Shown: positions 11,812 through 24,675, numbered from the stretch's first letter. The stretch: DNA of 64,000 nt from Puccinia triticina (GCF_026914185.1 NC_070573.1:2287501-2351500); one strand, 5' to 3'. The notes: generated by a model from the letters alone, not told the origin. Program-made: numbers and translations.

Positions 11812-12589
11812 CTAGAGGCCAAGGCGGCTTTGCCGCTGCAAATTTAGGGGTTCAGGAAAAATTTATCATCAGCCCCTTTCCCCATTCTTCTCCACAGGCC
11901 AGTAAATGCCCTCTTGAAATCAAATGTTAAATATGAAAGGCATTCATAAACTCCAGAATGTGTAAAAGGATAGATACATAAATAAAACCCTGAGACCTGT
12001 ATCAGCATATTATTAAATTTCCTTATTCTATTCCACTGATGGGTCTTTTCATTTCACTTTGAATGGACATCTGCATAGCCTGAGTAAGTTAGCCTTGTTG
12101 CCTGGAACTGGGAGTTGAATTTGGTGTTGAGGTTAAATGGGAATCCTAAAGTACACATGATAAGCTTGATGCCTTCCCATCATTGAGATCAAAATCATAT
12201 CTGTTGAACAGATTTGTCATTCCACCAGCTCAAATTTTGACAGTCTCCACTGCTCCATTTGAAAAAGCTTTCAGTTTGCCTAAGTAGCTGGAGAGTTGAA
12301 AATCCAATATGGTTGTCACTGAGTCTTATTATAATTTATTCCAACTTTAAAGTCAGATACAAGAAAAAAATTCAAAACAACAACCCTTGTTTCCTGAGGG
12401 AAAAACAAAATCAGATTGATCACTGGTATTCAAACAGTGGCATCAAGAAGACCAGAAAACAAGAAAAAAAATCAGGCCAGCTTGATAATTGATTGCTACA
12501 ATGTGGAGCTAGGAAAGATTTTAACCAGTGAGCAAGGGAGAAGGAATTAAAGAGGTCAAGACAGACTGGTCATCAAGGGTAATAACACC
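11812..12589 (-). other. Helitron-1 3' terminal region, non-coding
   Basis: It holds the 3' hairpin (GCGGC, AAA-type loop, GCCGC) and CTAG at 11812-11815 read on the minus strand. The rest is AT-rich DNA without a convincing reading frame; a 77-codon frame at 12259-12492 is Lys/Asn-rich and looks random. Confidence 0.7.
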
Positions 12590-12985
12590 TCCTCTCAATG
12601 ACCGGCCATCACCGGTCATTGAGAGGAGTAGCACCTCCCCTCAATGACTGGTACATACCGGTCATTTAGGGGAATCACACCTCTTGATGACCGGTCTGTA
12701 CCGGTCATCAAGGGGACTCACAGACCGGTCATCAATCACACCTCTTGATGACCGGCGCGGACCGATCATCAGTCACACCTCCTGATGACCGGCACAGACC
12801 GGTCATCAAGGGTAATAAGACCTCCTCTTGATGACCGGTCATCACCGGTCATTGAGGGGAGTAACATCTCCTCTTGATGACCGGTATGTGCCGGTCACCG
12901 AGGGGAGTAGCATTTCCTCTCGATGACCGGCCAGACCGGTCATCAAGGGGAATAACAATTTCTCTGGATGACTGGTGTGTACCGG
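12590..12985. repeat. CCGGTCATC palindromic minisatellite, left block
   Basis: Tandem degenerate units of about 45-50 bp pair CCGGTCATCAAGGGG with its near complement (CCCCTTGATGACCGG), often with tacaCCGG or cagaCCGG at the centre, so each unit is a potential hairpin. The array lies inside Helitron-1 and is interrupted by a solo LTR and by E0. It continues at 14126-14588 and for one partial unit at 51293-51315. Confidence 0.85.
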
Positions 12986-14125
12986 TGTGGTAGACGGAAA
13001 AGTGAAAAATCAAACATTTTTCCTCATACATATATTTACTCATCCTAGGCCTCAAGATACCACCAAATGGACCTCAGAAATGGATTCTACGGCCAATTTT
13101 ACCCCTAGTCACCACTGGAAGCGTCACTGGAACCCCGCTGGATTGGAAGTCACACCCTCTTGGACCCCCATGGACACGGCCAGCCCCAGTCATCAACCTG
13201 TCACAACCCTCAAGTCACCTTTCCCAGGTATACGCATACTCAGCCCCAGCCAAACACATACTCTTTTCTATCCCTCTTATCTCCACTGCATATGCAGGGG
13301 ACCAACCCCATTTCTTCTGTATTTGACATGTCCCCGCTTCATTTCTGCACTCCTTGCATTAGTCTGACACCACTCATGCACCCCTTGCATGAAGTACCTC
13401 TGTATTGACATGTCCCCGCTTTGTTTATGCACTCCCTGCATTAGTATGACATCATCTTTCATTTCTCACCCCACTTTCTGCCTGTATTTAATATCTTCTG
13501 ACACCACTTGTATGCAGCCCACCAGCTAAAATCCCTCATCCAGGGTCCCCCTTGTAGCTAAAATCCCTCACATTTGTCTATATAAGGAGCTCTCTCCCCC
13601 AGTTGTTTTTCCCTCAGCTCAGTATTCCCCAGTTATTTACATACCACCCATAGCTTTACCTTTACCCTTATAAATACCCTTATAACACCTCATAACAGCC
13701 CTTACTTTGCAAATAACCACTGAGCTCACTCTCATATCTCTCATATCTCTTGCTTAACATATCACGTGCCTGTCACAAGTTACCTGGTTCCTGGTTCAAC
13801 TCCTGACTGAGACATATACCCTTCTCAGTCTAGACACTCTTCTCAACTTTTTATATCACCCGCTCGAGGACCTGTGTTCAAACCCCACCGGAATCATCAA
13901 GTCAACTTTCACCCTTTCCATCATCATAAATCCTCTCAACTCTCACATACCTGTCATCGAACAACTTCATCTGGAACTAGACCAGACCTATCACTTGATT
14001 AAAACTTGCCAAGCTTAGCTTGGTGGGTCTTGTTATCTGATAGTATAGAAGGGCAGAGTTTTGCACCTTCATCATCCCCTTCTCCATTCAGCAAAAGGGT
14101 TTCACAATCACTTTTGAGTTGTACA
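12986..14125 (+). mobile_element. Solo LTR (gypsy, E3/E0 clade)
   Basis: A 1140-bp LTR, TGTGGTAGACGG...GAGTTGTACA, flanked by ccgg (12982-12985, 14126-14129). It carries tttgtctatataaggagctctctccc (a TATA-like core promoter also present in the E3 LTRs) near 13570 and the palindrome ccaagcttagcttgg near 14010. It is closely related to the solo LTR at 54370. Reading frames within it are not genes. Confidence 0.85.
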
Positions 14126-14588
14126 CCGGTCATTGAGGGGAGGTGCTACTCCTCTTGATGACCTGTCTTTACCGGCCATTGAGGGGACTCACACCTCCTT
14201 GCATTGACCGGTATACACCGGTCATCCAGAGGAGATGTTATTCCCCTTGATGACTGGTGTGTACCAGTCATCAAGGGGTGGTGCTACTCCTCTCGATGAA
14301 CGGTGTGTCCCGGACATTGAGGGGAGGTGCCACTCCTCTCAATGACCGATGTGTACCATTCATCGAGGGGAGGTGCTACTCCTCTCGATGACCTGTCTTT
14401 ACCGGCCATTGAGGGGACTCACACCTCCTCGCGTTGACGGGTATACACCGGTCATCCAGAGGAGGTGTTATTCCCCTTGATGACCGGTGTGTACCAGTAA
14501 TCGAGGGGAGGTGCTACTCCTCTCAATGACCAGTGTGTACCTGACATCGAGGGGAGGTGCTACTCCATCGATGACCGGCACAGACCGG
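14126..14588. repeat. CCGGTCATC minisatellite, middle block
   Basis: Continuation of the array at 12590-12985 with the same paired CCGGTCAT/ATGACCGG units. The last unit is cut at cagaccgg by E0, and its remainder (ccggtcatcaagg) is found at 51293, beyond E0. Confidence 0.85.
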
Positions 14589-16132
14589 TGTGGAACTCCT
14601 ACCGTGCCAGGCGGTAGGCAGAGCGTTGAGGGGATGGGTGCTGTTGAGGCTGCCCTCGAGGTGGTCCGGCAAATGCAATGTGGATCGAAAAGTGATAGCG
14701 TTGGGGGGGGATTTTTGAGAGAGGACGGGGATGGAATACCGTTGGGGGTGGTTGGTTTGTTGAGGATCAGATGATGATGAATGATCAGGATCAGGGATAA
14801 AGAATCAGGAATAGTGCTGGGGATACTGCCAGCGTATCAGAAGAGGGTGATGGAATTTCTCTTGGATCAGAGCAAGTCCTATGCCGTCCCATCCTCCAAG
14901 TTCAAACTCGAACTTGGACTCTGGGGAGTGACATGTCACAGGACATGTCATCACATCCCTAACTACAAAACAAAACCACAAGGAAAGAAAAGAAAACAAA
15001 ACCCAAAAAATAACAAGCAGAAGAAAAGAATAAGCAAAGCTTAAAGAGGAAACCAAACAGGATAAAGTGAAGAAATGAAACATCATAGTAAACCCACATA
15101 GTACATGTGTTAGGACCAAGAAACAGGAAGAGGACTAAATAATAATGAAAAGAAAAGGGATGGGGATGGAAATCTAGAGAATGAATCTTGAGGATCTTGA
15201 AGAGCTGAAAATGGCTGATCTTGAGGGGTGGAATCTTGAAGTTGATGATCTTGATGACTTGTTGATTTGGACAGTCTTGAGGCCCTGTTGTCAGCCTTAG
15301 AGTCAACACAGTTGACCTAAAACTGCCTTTTATCTCCATTTTATACCTAAATGTGCTCATATCTTTTTAAACTTAATACATAAGGTTGTTTTGACTTCAG
15401 ATTCCGATTTCTCATGCAATTTTGACCCTAGTGTTCACTGATCACTTTCCAATATCTCTACTCCTTCATAGAGTTTGTGGTTTGTGACACACGTGCGCAG
15501 CAGCGCCGTGTAGTTGCACCTGAGCGCTCCAAACCACATGTACATGTGTGATTATGTCATCCAACTTTGAAAATTTTCGAAGTCAAGATCCCCCATGCAG
15601 CTGGAGCACAGACTTTAGCACACCAGAACCATACCCCAGAGACACCCAGGATCACTAACCAGAGGCCACTTCACTCCCAGTATCACCACAGGATATTGAC
15701 AGTAAATACCCTCTTCTACTGACCTTGTTTATCTCAGAAGAAACTCTGTTGCTCTTGACTGCTCTCTCCCTGCTTCTGTTTCTCTCTTCTGCTACAAAAG
15801 ATCCACAGGTTATCTCTTGTTAAGACCTTTAAAACCAGAGCAGAGTAGTCAACCTACTTCTGAATCCCACCACCGTTTCCTTGGTGTGAGTGGAGACTGT
15901 TGCATCTCTAGCACAGTTGGCAGCCTATTTTTCCAGGTAGAGCTTGGCCCATATTAAATCATAATTCAAACAGATCAAGTTTCTCTCTTCTCAGTTTCTC
16001 TCTTCTATTCCTCTTCTCTCCACTGCTTTTATTTCTTTATCCCAAGGAATTCAATCAGTGTCCCCCTTTTTCTTGTGTCCTGCTGTCACATAAGAGACTC
16101 AGGCTCACACCTGTACCAATTTGAACACCACA
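14589..16132 (-). repeat. E0 3' LTR (LTR A), split by solo LTR C
   Basis: On the minus strand it starts TGTGGTGTTCAAATTGG and ends AGTTCCACA, matching LTR B at 50604-51292. Without the 821-bp LTR C and one cctgt it is 718 bp; LTR B is 689 bp because of small indels in an A-rich tract near 14990. Confidence 0.85.
15289..16109. mobile_element. Solo LTR C inside E0 LTR A
   Basis: An 821-bp insertion, TGTCAGCC...GGCTCACA, flanked by cctgt (15284-15288, 16110-16114). The sister LTR at 50604 has the uninterrupted site, ggccctgtaccaatttg. It is AT-rich with no coding frame. Confidence 0.8.
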
Positions 16133-16166
16133 TCCACCCACCACTTGCAGTCTGTCCCCAGACTGC
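16133..16166 (-). promoter_or_regulatory. E0 polypurine tract with adjacent stem-loop
   Basis: On the minus strand, GCAGTCTG-GGGA-CAGACTGC (16147-16166), a perfect 8-bp stem with a 4-nt loop, lies directly before AAGTGGTGGGTGGA and the LTR start TGTGG. The purine-rich run would prime plus-strand synthesis. E3 has the same arrangement at 35747-35780 with compensatory changes in its stem. Confidence 0.7.
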
Positions 16167-16489
16167 TCTTCATCTGTCTTGAGTCTTGAGGATGTAGAGG
16201 AAAACCTGGAGTAATAAAGAAAACAAACAAAAGTCCCGCCAGGCACTCACTAGTGTGGCATGATGTAGAGCTTTGACAAATTTAAGAGCATCACACCCGG
16301 AGGTGCCTGATTGGGAGGAACTTACTTCCACTCTCCCAAACCTCCACGGCAAACCCATATCCTCCTCATCCGCCCTATCCATTAAATCTAAGGACAGGAG
16401 TTTATCCTCATTGCGGAGACAACCTTTGGATGTGAGGAGTTGATCGGGGCCTACTCCAGTTCGCCTCTCCGCGAAACGAACATCCGCCA
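16167..16489 (-). pseudogene. E0 coding remnant of unknown type
   Basis: A minus-strand frame runs from the E1 junction leftward to about 16250 and continues in frame on the other side of E1 (45193-45300) as G-L-A-D-V-R-F. No motif of protease, RT or integrase is visible. It is probably a decayed retrotransposon protein or the seam of an internal deletion. Confidence 0.4.
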
Positions 16490-18018
16490 TGTCAGCCTCC
16501 GTGATGCCAAGGACTACTCCTTCTAGCTACACGTGGTGCAAAACTAGTATAAAAGAGTATAAAACTCTGGGACAAAAATCCAAGGGATAATTCCAATGAT
16601 ATATTGGTAATTATGGCGTAAAATATATGAAAAAATGGCGTAATTATATTAATAAAATTAATATAATTAAATAAAGAGGGGCCTGATAAAATCAGGGGTG
16701 TTTAATCCCTCAAAAGCAAACACTGGGGCCTGTAAACAGGTGTGGTTTAAATCCCAGCAAGGAATGGCGAAGAATCTCAAGAGAAAGGGGTTTGAACTTA
16801 CTAGTAAAAAGCCCTTCAAGTCTTGAGGTTCTTCAGGGTAGAAACTGGGCAGTTGAAAGCGCTTGAAGAGGTTGATTCTGAAGGCTTGGTGGACACTGGG
16901 CAGTTTCTGGCGACAAAATGAGGCTAAAAACAACTACTAAGGGACTTACCAGGCTAGAAACAGGCTATTGAGCACGTGTTGAAGGTGGGTAAATTCAAGT
17001 AGGTATGTAAAAGCGTGAGGAAAGACCTTTTGGGGCGGCCAGAGGGCCCTTTAAATACCCGTGGCAGCTCTCTGGGGCGCCTGGGGGAGCTACAGGGCCA
17101 CTGGCCAACTTGTGGGCGCTTTTTGGCCAGGCTGCTGACACTACAAGGGCTAATTCTTCTTTGGGAAGATGTACTAGCCTATTTGGGGCGCCTTCAGGCG
17201 GATTTCCAGCCTGGCTGATGGCACCATAGAAGCTAGTCTTCTTTGGGAATATGTACTGGCCATTTGTGGGCGCCTACAGTTCAGGATTCCCTCATCCAGG
17301 CAGATAAGCTGTTACGTGTCTCACATTTATTCAAATGGGCCACAGTGCTTCCCAATTGGTCTGTACTGTGTATGCATTAGGCATTGAATTGTTTTAATGC
17401 GTCAGGAATATTCTGTTTGCATCCATGTGACATCATTACATATGTACAGCTTATGTAATGTGTGTAGTGTTTCACGTGGAGGGGCAGAATTGATGTCATT
17501 ACTTCCCTGGTGGGCGTGCTGTAATGTACAGGTAGCCCCTCTTAGGGTTTCATTCATTTTTAGGGCTCTGCGCCGTCTTTAGGCATAGCGCGCAGCCTGC
17601 GGGTTTAGAGTTAACTCAACCTGAGTTGGGCTATCTTCTAAACTAAACATTACACTTCAGTTTTGTGGCTATTGAAGTGTTATAAGCATATGTACATATG
17701 TATACAAGCATACAGGTTGCTCAACTTCGAGGGTACATTGTGAATTCTAATTGGGTGATTACACAATGAAGCAGTGAGAATTAAGGGTACCTGTAAGTGG
17801 GGTACCCTAGGTTAATTTGGGTGTAGATTAAGAATATAACATAATATTCAGATTTTTAGTTATGTAAGAGACAGTAATAATGTCTCTTTCATAGGTAATT
17901 ATTTTTATATTTTATTTTATGGTATTACATGTGTAAGAGTGTAATAATATCTCTTTCATATGTAATACTATTTTTTATTTTTATGTTACGGTGGCTCTGC
18001 TATAGTAGCCAGCTGACA
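16490..18018 (-). repeat. E1 3' LTR
   Basis: 1529 bp, TGTCAGCTGGCTAC...GGAGGCTGACA on the minus strand. It is preceded on the minus strand by the purine-rich run TTAGGGGTAGGGAA. The only differences I see from the other LTR are T/C near 17650 and T/C near 17790. Frames of 60-90 codons within it occur identically in both LTRs and are not genes. Confidence 0.9.
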
Positions 18019-18097
18019 TTCCCTACCCCTAAGATGAGTTTCTACTCAATAAAAGTGTATCTAGAGAGAAGGGAAAGAGTAGAGAAAAAATTTGTGG

Positions 18098-21000
18098 TTT
18101 CACGTAGATCTCTTACTTGCTCTATAGTTCCTCAGGTGAATTGGTCCGTCTGGGATGTTGCTTTCTGGTAACCATTCATCTCTGTCATCTGATAAGTTCT
18201 TATATCTGACCAAGTATAATTTGATGTCCTTTCCTTGGATCCTCTCTTTCTTATCCTTCAGGATTTTATGTACTTTCAATTGTCCTGAGGCCGGGGTTTC
18301 AGCTATGGGAACTGGCTGTGAGGGAGGTGAAGCTTCATCTGGTCTGGGAACCCAAGGTTTAATCAGGCTAACGGGGAACACTGGGTGTTTCCTGGATAAT
18401 TATTCACTAAGAATGACTTCTACTGCATTTTTACCGTGCAGTTGTTTGATTGTGAAGGGGCCTATAAACGGAGGTTTCAGCTTCCTACTACCACCCAAAT
18501 TGTTGAAATTGATTGTGGAGAGCAGAACTCTATCACCTATCTTAAACTCAGGTTCTTTATGGCTTTTATCCCATCTGCCTTTGTTGTATTCACCGGCATC
18601 TTCTACACATTTCTTGGCGTGCTGGTGAGTAGAGTCCAGCATTTTCTTGAAATCAAGAGCTGTAGGATGTAAGTGAGGTAGTTTATCATTGATACTATCC
18701 TTTGGCAAGCGTGGTATCCATCCTCTTTCTAACACATAAGGAGCTACTTTAGTAGAGGAGTGCTTGCTACTGTTGTAGGCAATTTCCAGAGCTGGCAGCA
18801 GGCTGACCCAGTCATGAGTATACCAATCACTGTTTTTGAATTCAAACCCAAAGGAGCAGAATCTGCGGAGCATGTCTTCTAGAGTTTGAATCATCCTTTC
18901 TGCAAGGCCATCTGTTTGAGGATGGTAGGCAGTAGAAAAGGCTAATTTGGTTCCCAACATGTCGTGCAAATTCCTCCAGAATTCTGATGTGAATTTGGGA
19001 TCCCTATCACTAATGATAATTTTGGGTATTCCTACGTCTGCCATTATTCTGTTCCAAAAAAGCATAGCTACTTCCATAGCTGTGTCATCTTTATGGTTAG
19101 GGATGAATCTGGCCCTTTTGGAGAATCTGTCAACAACTACTAGAACAGAGTTGTAAGAGTAAGATCCTCCTGGAGGTAGGCCTGTGACAAAGTCCATATT
19201 GATGATCTCCCATTGCGCTGTTGGTTCGGTAATCTTCTGGAGTAATCCAAACCTTTTACCAGTCTGCTTGTTTCCTTTCTGGCACGCATCACATGACTGG
19301 ATGTACTCATGTACTTGGTCTTTCCAGTCAATCCACCATGCGGTTTGCTTAATTCTTTCTACTGTCCTTTCTTCGGAGAAGTGACCAGAATTTGCATTAT
19401 CATGACATTCTTTCAAGATGTTACATATCTGTTCTTTGTCATTCAACACTAATACACTAGAGTGTTTATTTCTGAAGTAAAGTAGTCCATCCAGTAAGGT
19501 AAATTTCCCAAGTTTATAGTGTTTGGCTAAATTATCAGGAAGACTGGCAATTAGTTCTGGGGCACTATTATCATTCCTCAAGATTTCCACTAGTTTCAGG
19601 AGCTCACTATTTTCATCATAGCTCTGTTGGACTAGTTCATAAAATGCATTATCCAAGTCACACACGTGGATTCCCAAAATTGGGAAGATATCTTCATCCT
19701 CAAGATCATATGCTGGATTATCTGGGTTGTTGGGTAATGCCCATCTACTTAGACCATCTGCATTTTTGTGCTTAGCACCTGCTTTATGAATAATAGTCAT
19801 ATGTCCTCTGTATTGCTGTATTGCAATTTGCCATCTGAGCATATGTCTATTGGGGGTTTTCATGTTCATAAGTGTCTTCACGGCGGTACAGTCTGTAACC
19901 ACTACAAAATTTGAGCCTTCCAAATAGTAATGAAGTTTCTCCAGGGCCCATACTAGAGCTAAACATTCCATCTGGCTGGCACCATACTTCTGTTCCGTGC
20001 TCTTAATCTGTCTGGAGATAAACAGAATTGGTTTTTCCACAGGTTTATCGTCAATAATAAATTCCTGGTGTAAGGCGGCGCCCAGCCCATCTAAGCAGGC
20101 ATCTATATATAATATAAATGGCTTAGAGTAATCAGGTTGAGCCAAAACCGGAGCTGTAGTGAGTAGTCTTTTCAACTCTTCATAATTTTGTACTCTATCA
20201 TATGTCATTTCAAAGACAGTGTCTTGATTACAAAGAGCATACAGATTCTTGCTCACGTTAGCAAATTGGGGAACATGCTGACGGTAATAGCTACAGAAAC
20301 CTAGGAAGGACATTATTTCAGTTCTATTCTGAGGCATATCCTTCATTAACACTGCAGCCACTTTGTTTTGATCTATGGCTAAGGAAAGGCCAGAGACTAC
20401 ACGTCCCAAAGCTTTCAATTCTCCATATCCAAAGTTGCATCTCTTAATGGACATTTTAAGGCCAGCCTGGATGGCGGTGCTGAGGACTAGATTTATCTTT
20501 TCTAGATGGGTATCCCAGTCATCAGAGTAGATAATTATATCATCTATGTATACCATCATCCAGTTTTGTCTGATAAATGAACCAAATACGGAATCCATCA
20601 TTCTTTGGAAGTGTGAAGGTGCATTCTTAATGCCAAAGGGCATCCTGAGGTACTCTTAAATTCCTAGGTGACAAATAATTCTCAGGAATTTTCTACTCTC
20701 TGGGTCTATAGGTATTTGGTGAAAACCTTTAAGTACATCCATGGTTGTAATGTATTTGGCTTTGGACAAATTATGTAAAGAGTGGTCTATCCGTGGAATA
20801 GGATAATAATCTGGTCTTGTGTAATTGTTCAGAGCACGAAAATCACCAACCATTCTTGATTTCTCATTGTGCCACGCAATTATTACAGGAGTTGTAACTT
20901 CTACTTGCTCATTATGCCCTACTTTTCTTAAGACCTTCAACTCTTGTAACTCTTTGATGTGAGTTTCAAGAGCTTCTCTAGACTTAGGACTTATAGATGG

Positions 21001-21451
21001 GTAAGGAGGTCTTCTCAGCAGAGGTGGATATGGCTTATTCACTGTCAATTCTAGTTTCATGTCATGGCCTTCGATATTTCCAATGGGTTCTTCAGCGGTA
21101 CAGAAGGCTTCTTTATGTTTGAGACAAGTTTTCAGAACATCACATTTCTGGTCTTCAGTCAAAATTTCACTGACTGCAGCCTGTGATAAATATTCCTTTT
21201 TAAAAGAATCTAGTTCCTTTTCGTATTTCACATTATTTGTATTAAGTACATTGGGTAACTTAATATTAATGTTGCAAATTTGGAACTTTATTTTCCAGTC
21301 TCCACCAATTGTGTAAAACCTGTCCTTACTCTGGAAGATATCTATACCATACATGCAAAAGGTGTCATTCCCCAAGATAAGGTAATTACATACAGCATCT
21401 TGTAATACCAAAAATTCAATAGATAGTCTCAGGGAGCCCTTGGAGTGCGGG
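18098..21451 (-). pseudogene. E1 pol: RT, RNase H, integrase, chromodomain
   Basis: One frame, broken by TAA at about 20654 (before E-Y-L-R-M-P-F-G) and TAA at 18400. RT shows T-M-D-V-L-K-G-F-H-Q-I (motif A) and Y-I-D-D (about 20545), with both aspartates intact. RNase H has [10 protein letters not shown]. Integrase has a His-His-Cys-Cys zinc region (C-D-A-C-Q-K), then M-D-F-V-T-G-L, S-D-R-D-P-K-F and [10 protein letters not shown] (D, D, E). The C-terminal 18100-18300 shows L-V-R-Y-K-N-L and D-E-W-L-P-E, a chromodomain thought to steer integration to marked chromatin. The frame continues across E2 into protease. Only two nonsense changes separate it from an open ORF. Confidence 0.9.
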
Positions 21452-21456
21452 AAAAT

Positions 21457-21975
21457 TAAAAGATTTTAAATTTATGATTTCTTATCCAAATAAAACCGAC
21501 ACACTTGAAAGATAAAACATGTTAGAGGATAGAATCAAGAACAAGATTGAAGAGAGAGTAAACCAACGTTGAGAGCGACAGAGACATATGACAAGGCTAG
21601 GATTGAGGGATGGAATTAGGAAGGTATGAAGAGCAGTGGACTGAAGCTGAATGGAAGAGTATCAGTAAAGAACATTGGTTTCTAAGCGGGCCGGGGTGTA
21701 ATCTCACCAGACAAAGAAGGACTGAGTTCGAGGAATCGAGGAGAAGTAGGAGAAGGGAAAATATAGAAGGAGAATTGTTGAGGTTAGAGTTGAGCTGATT
21801 TGTTTGTTGAGAGGTTTTGAGTCTTGATAGATTGAGGGGTCGGACTTCTTGAGGGTTGTGTTTGAAGTATATGAAGAGAGGCTGAAGGAAGAAGAAAGAA
21901 AGTAGGAAGGGAAGGAGTCGAGTTGAAAGAGGGAAGAAGAGGTTTCACAAGTGTGACAGGTTGATGATTTTTACA
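21457..21975 (-). repeat. E2 3' LTR
   Basis: 519 bp; on the minus strand it starts TGTAAAAATCATCAACC and ends AAAATCTTTTA, so it ends TA rather than the usual CA. A 62-codon frame in it is duplicated in the other LTR and is not a gene. Confidence 0.9.
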
Positions 21976-23865
21976 CTCCCCGTGGCTGGCGAGATTTCAC
22001 TTCAGGCGCAGAGAATGTTGGATCCAAGGTTTTAGTGAGGTTGATTACCGATGATTTGGGAGCGGCTTTTGTTAGGGCGTCAGCAAGCATATTGAAGGTG
22101 CAGATGAGAATGATTTTGATGTTCTTGAGTTTTAGTTCTTGTCGAATACCTTTGGTTTTGAGGTCGATGTGTCGAGTCTTGGGATTAGATCCAAATTTTT
22201 TTAATTTATTGTCTAGGCCCTTGTTATCAATGTAGTGAGAGTTAGTGAATTTTTCCTTGAAGTCATTGTCGTCCATCATGAGTCGTTCATTGAGTTCTTT
22301 ATCATCAATGTAGTGAGTGGCTGCGTCCACTTGGAGGTTCCAGATATCAGACAAAAGCGCCTTCAACCAGGTCCCTTCGTGGAAAGAGTCAACTAGCGGA
22401 TTGAGTTCGACTTCTTTCGAAGAGTAGGTGACATTGTGTTGCCTGCAGCTGTTCCATGAGACCAGCGCTCCGAAAAGGTAACAAAGATATCTGGATTGAG
22501 AAGTTCGAAAAACAGGATCGTCGGCCCAGGAAGCGTCACTAAATATTTCCAGCAGTTGATCGGGTTTCCTAATTTCAAGGGTGAGTTTCAATTCTCTGGT
22601 GTGTTGTATGTATTGCCAGACTTTCTTGACTTCACGCCAGTGGCTCATTCCCGGTTTGATTGAAAATTGGGCAAGGCTTGAGACGGCGAAGCTGATATCG
22701 GGACGGGTGTATCCGGCTATGTAATTCATAAGACCTATCGCTGACCTGTAGTTGATATTTTCTTTCTTGAACAGGGCATGATCATCGTCCGTCGCTTCTT
22801 GTAGTTTGAGATTTGGTGTGAGAGGGGTTGTTGAAGGTTTGCAGTCTGAAAGTCCGAGTTCATCCAATCTGTGTTCGATGTGCTTTGGCTGTGAGAGAAG
22901 AATCTTGTTTCCAATTCTTTCAAACTTCATCCCCAGAATTGTGTTGGGCTCGTGACATGAAGAATTGGTGAAACGATTTTCGAATTTTTCCTTGAAATTG
23001 TTTCCGGATCCAACTAGTACAAGACTTTCTACGTGAAAGAACAAGCGAGAGATTCCATCGTTGCACAGATAGAGGCAGGGATCGCAGTTTGATTCTGTGA
23101 ATCCAACTGATTTGAGCCAGGAAGCAAGCGTTTCATACCAGTTTTTTGGTGCTTGCTTTAGGCCATAAAGCGCTTTCTTGAGTTTGAGGTAAGGCGCCCT
23201 TCGATTGACTCCTTTCGGGGTTTTGATGTATACATCTTCAGAGAGAGGGGCGTGCAGGAAGGCTCCTTGGACATTGAATTGAGTGATTGATAGATTTTGA
23301 TGAAGTGCGTAGAGGAGTATCATCCTGAGAGTAGATACTTTTCCGGTAGGAGCAAAAGTCTCCCCGTGATCTACACCTTCAATTTGATCAAATCCCTGCA
23401 CGCAGAGTCTCGCCTTATGTTTCAGCGGATCGCCGTGGCAGTTATCCTTGATTTTGAAGACCCATGTTGTATCTAGCGGGTTTGGAGGCTCGTCGTAATG
23501 GTCGTCCCAGACATTGTGATTCTCAATTGAAGTTACTTCCTTTTTGATAGCGTTTCTCCAGAATCTCTCATCAGCACATCGTAGCGCGGACTCAAAGGTG
23601 TTTGGCTCATAGTAGTGATGGAAGCCGTATCAAGTTGGTGGTTTGATAGCGGATCTGTCTCTCAATGATCTGGTCGAAGATTCTGTTTCCTTTGGTTGTT
23701 CCAGTTCCTTGGGCTTCAACAGTTGGGAGATGGAATTGTCGATGTCTGCTTCTGAGTCCAATGAGTTATTGTCATTATGTTCTTGAGGGTTCTCTTCCTG
23801 ACTCATCGGCTTGGAATCGTCACATGCCTCTTCATGGCCTCCTTCATTTCGAGTTTGCACTTCAC
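21976..23865 (-). pseudogene. E2 RT and RNase H
   Basis: One frame with a TGA at about 23632 (CGA in the likely ancestor). Copia RT hallmarks are E-T-F-A-P-T-G-K, F-N-V-Q-G-A-F-L-H (motif A, where Asp is expected at Asn) and L-Y-G-L-K-Q-A-P. The motif C position reads F-F-H-V-E-S-L-V-L-V-G, where copia enzymes have V-D-D, so both catalytic aspartates of that motif are lost. RNase H has I-F-S-D-A-S-W-A. RT activity is therefore not expected even apart from the stop. The N-terminal linker joins integrase across E3 in frame. Confidence 0.88.
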
Positions 23866-23869
23866 ACGG

Positions 23870-24675
23870 TGTGGTATACAAAATGGGAAAAATCAAAAGT
23901 TTTCTCTCACTAGTATATTTCACCCATAGAAGGCCTCAAGATACAACCAAATAGGCCCCTTAATCAGATTCTACAGCCAAATTAACCCCTAGTCACCGCT
24001 GAAAGCGTAACTGGAGCTCCACTGCACTGGAAGTTAGACCCTCCGGAACACCTGTAGCACCCTGTCATTCCCCAATATACACATACATTTCCCTACTCCA
24101 TGGTATCTCCACTGCATATATTAGTTTGCCTTTGTTTGCTATCTGAATTACATCATTCAGCACTGCCCCTGTAGTCTGTGCCATTGTTCTCCGCAGTCTA
24201 GAACTTTCACCTCCACTTTTGTTTGGTTTTGTTGCATCACATGCCATTGTTCCCTGCATCATGCATGCACTCCTTGCATAAATTGTACACAGCCCAAGCC
24301 AGCAAAAATCCCTCACTGGGGCTGCCCTGGAGCTAAAATCCCTCACATTTGTCTATATAAGGAGCTCTCTCCCCCCCCCCCCCCCCAATTTGGTTCCTCA
24401 GTTTATTACGGATCAGTGATTCACTCACCACCTTGTACTCTCAACACTACAACTTACAACTATACTCATAACAACCCTTATATATCAATAACAACTCTTT
24501 ATACGGTGTCTCGAACAAACTCATCTTGAGCATCCACTCCTATCACCTAATTAAAACTTACCAAGCTGAGCTTGGTGAGTCTTGTAGCTGGTAGTATAGA
24601 AGGGCAGAGCTTGCAACTCCTTCATCCCCTTCTCCATTCAGCAAAAGGGTTTCAAAACCACTTTTGAGTTGTACA
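23870..24675 (+). repeat. E3 5' LTR
   Basis: 806 bp, TGTGGTATACAAAATGGG...GAGTTGTACA. It has a TATA-like tctatataagg at about 24350, followed by a 16-base C run, and the palindrome ccaagctgagcttgg near 24560. The promoter role is inferred from position. Confidence 0.9.

Noticed and set aside
12590..14588. CRISPR array or bacterial REP elements
   Set aside because: Units are degenerate palindromes with no constant spacer length, inside a Helitron.
24065..24346. Gene on the minus strand in the E3 LTR
   Set aside because: Duplicated at 35976-36257 in the other LTR; it is a chance frame.
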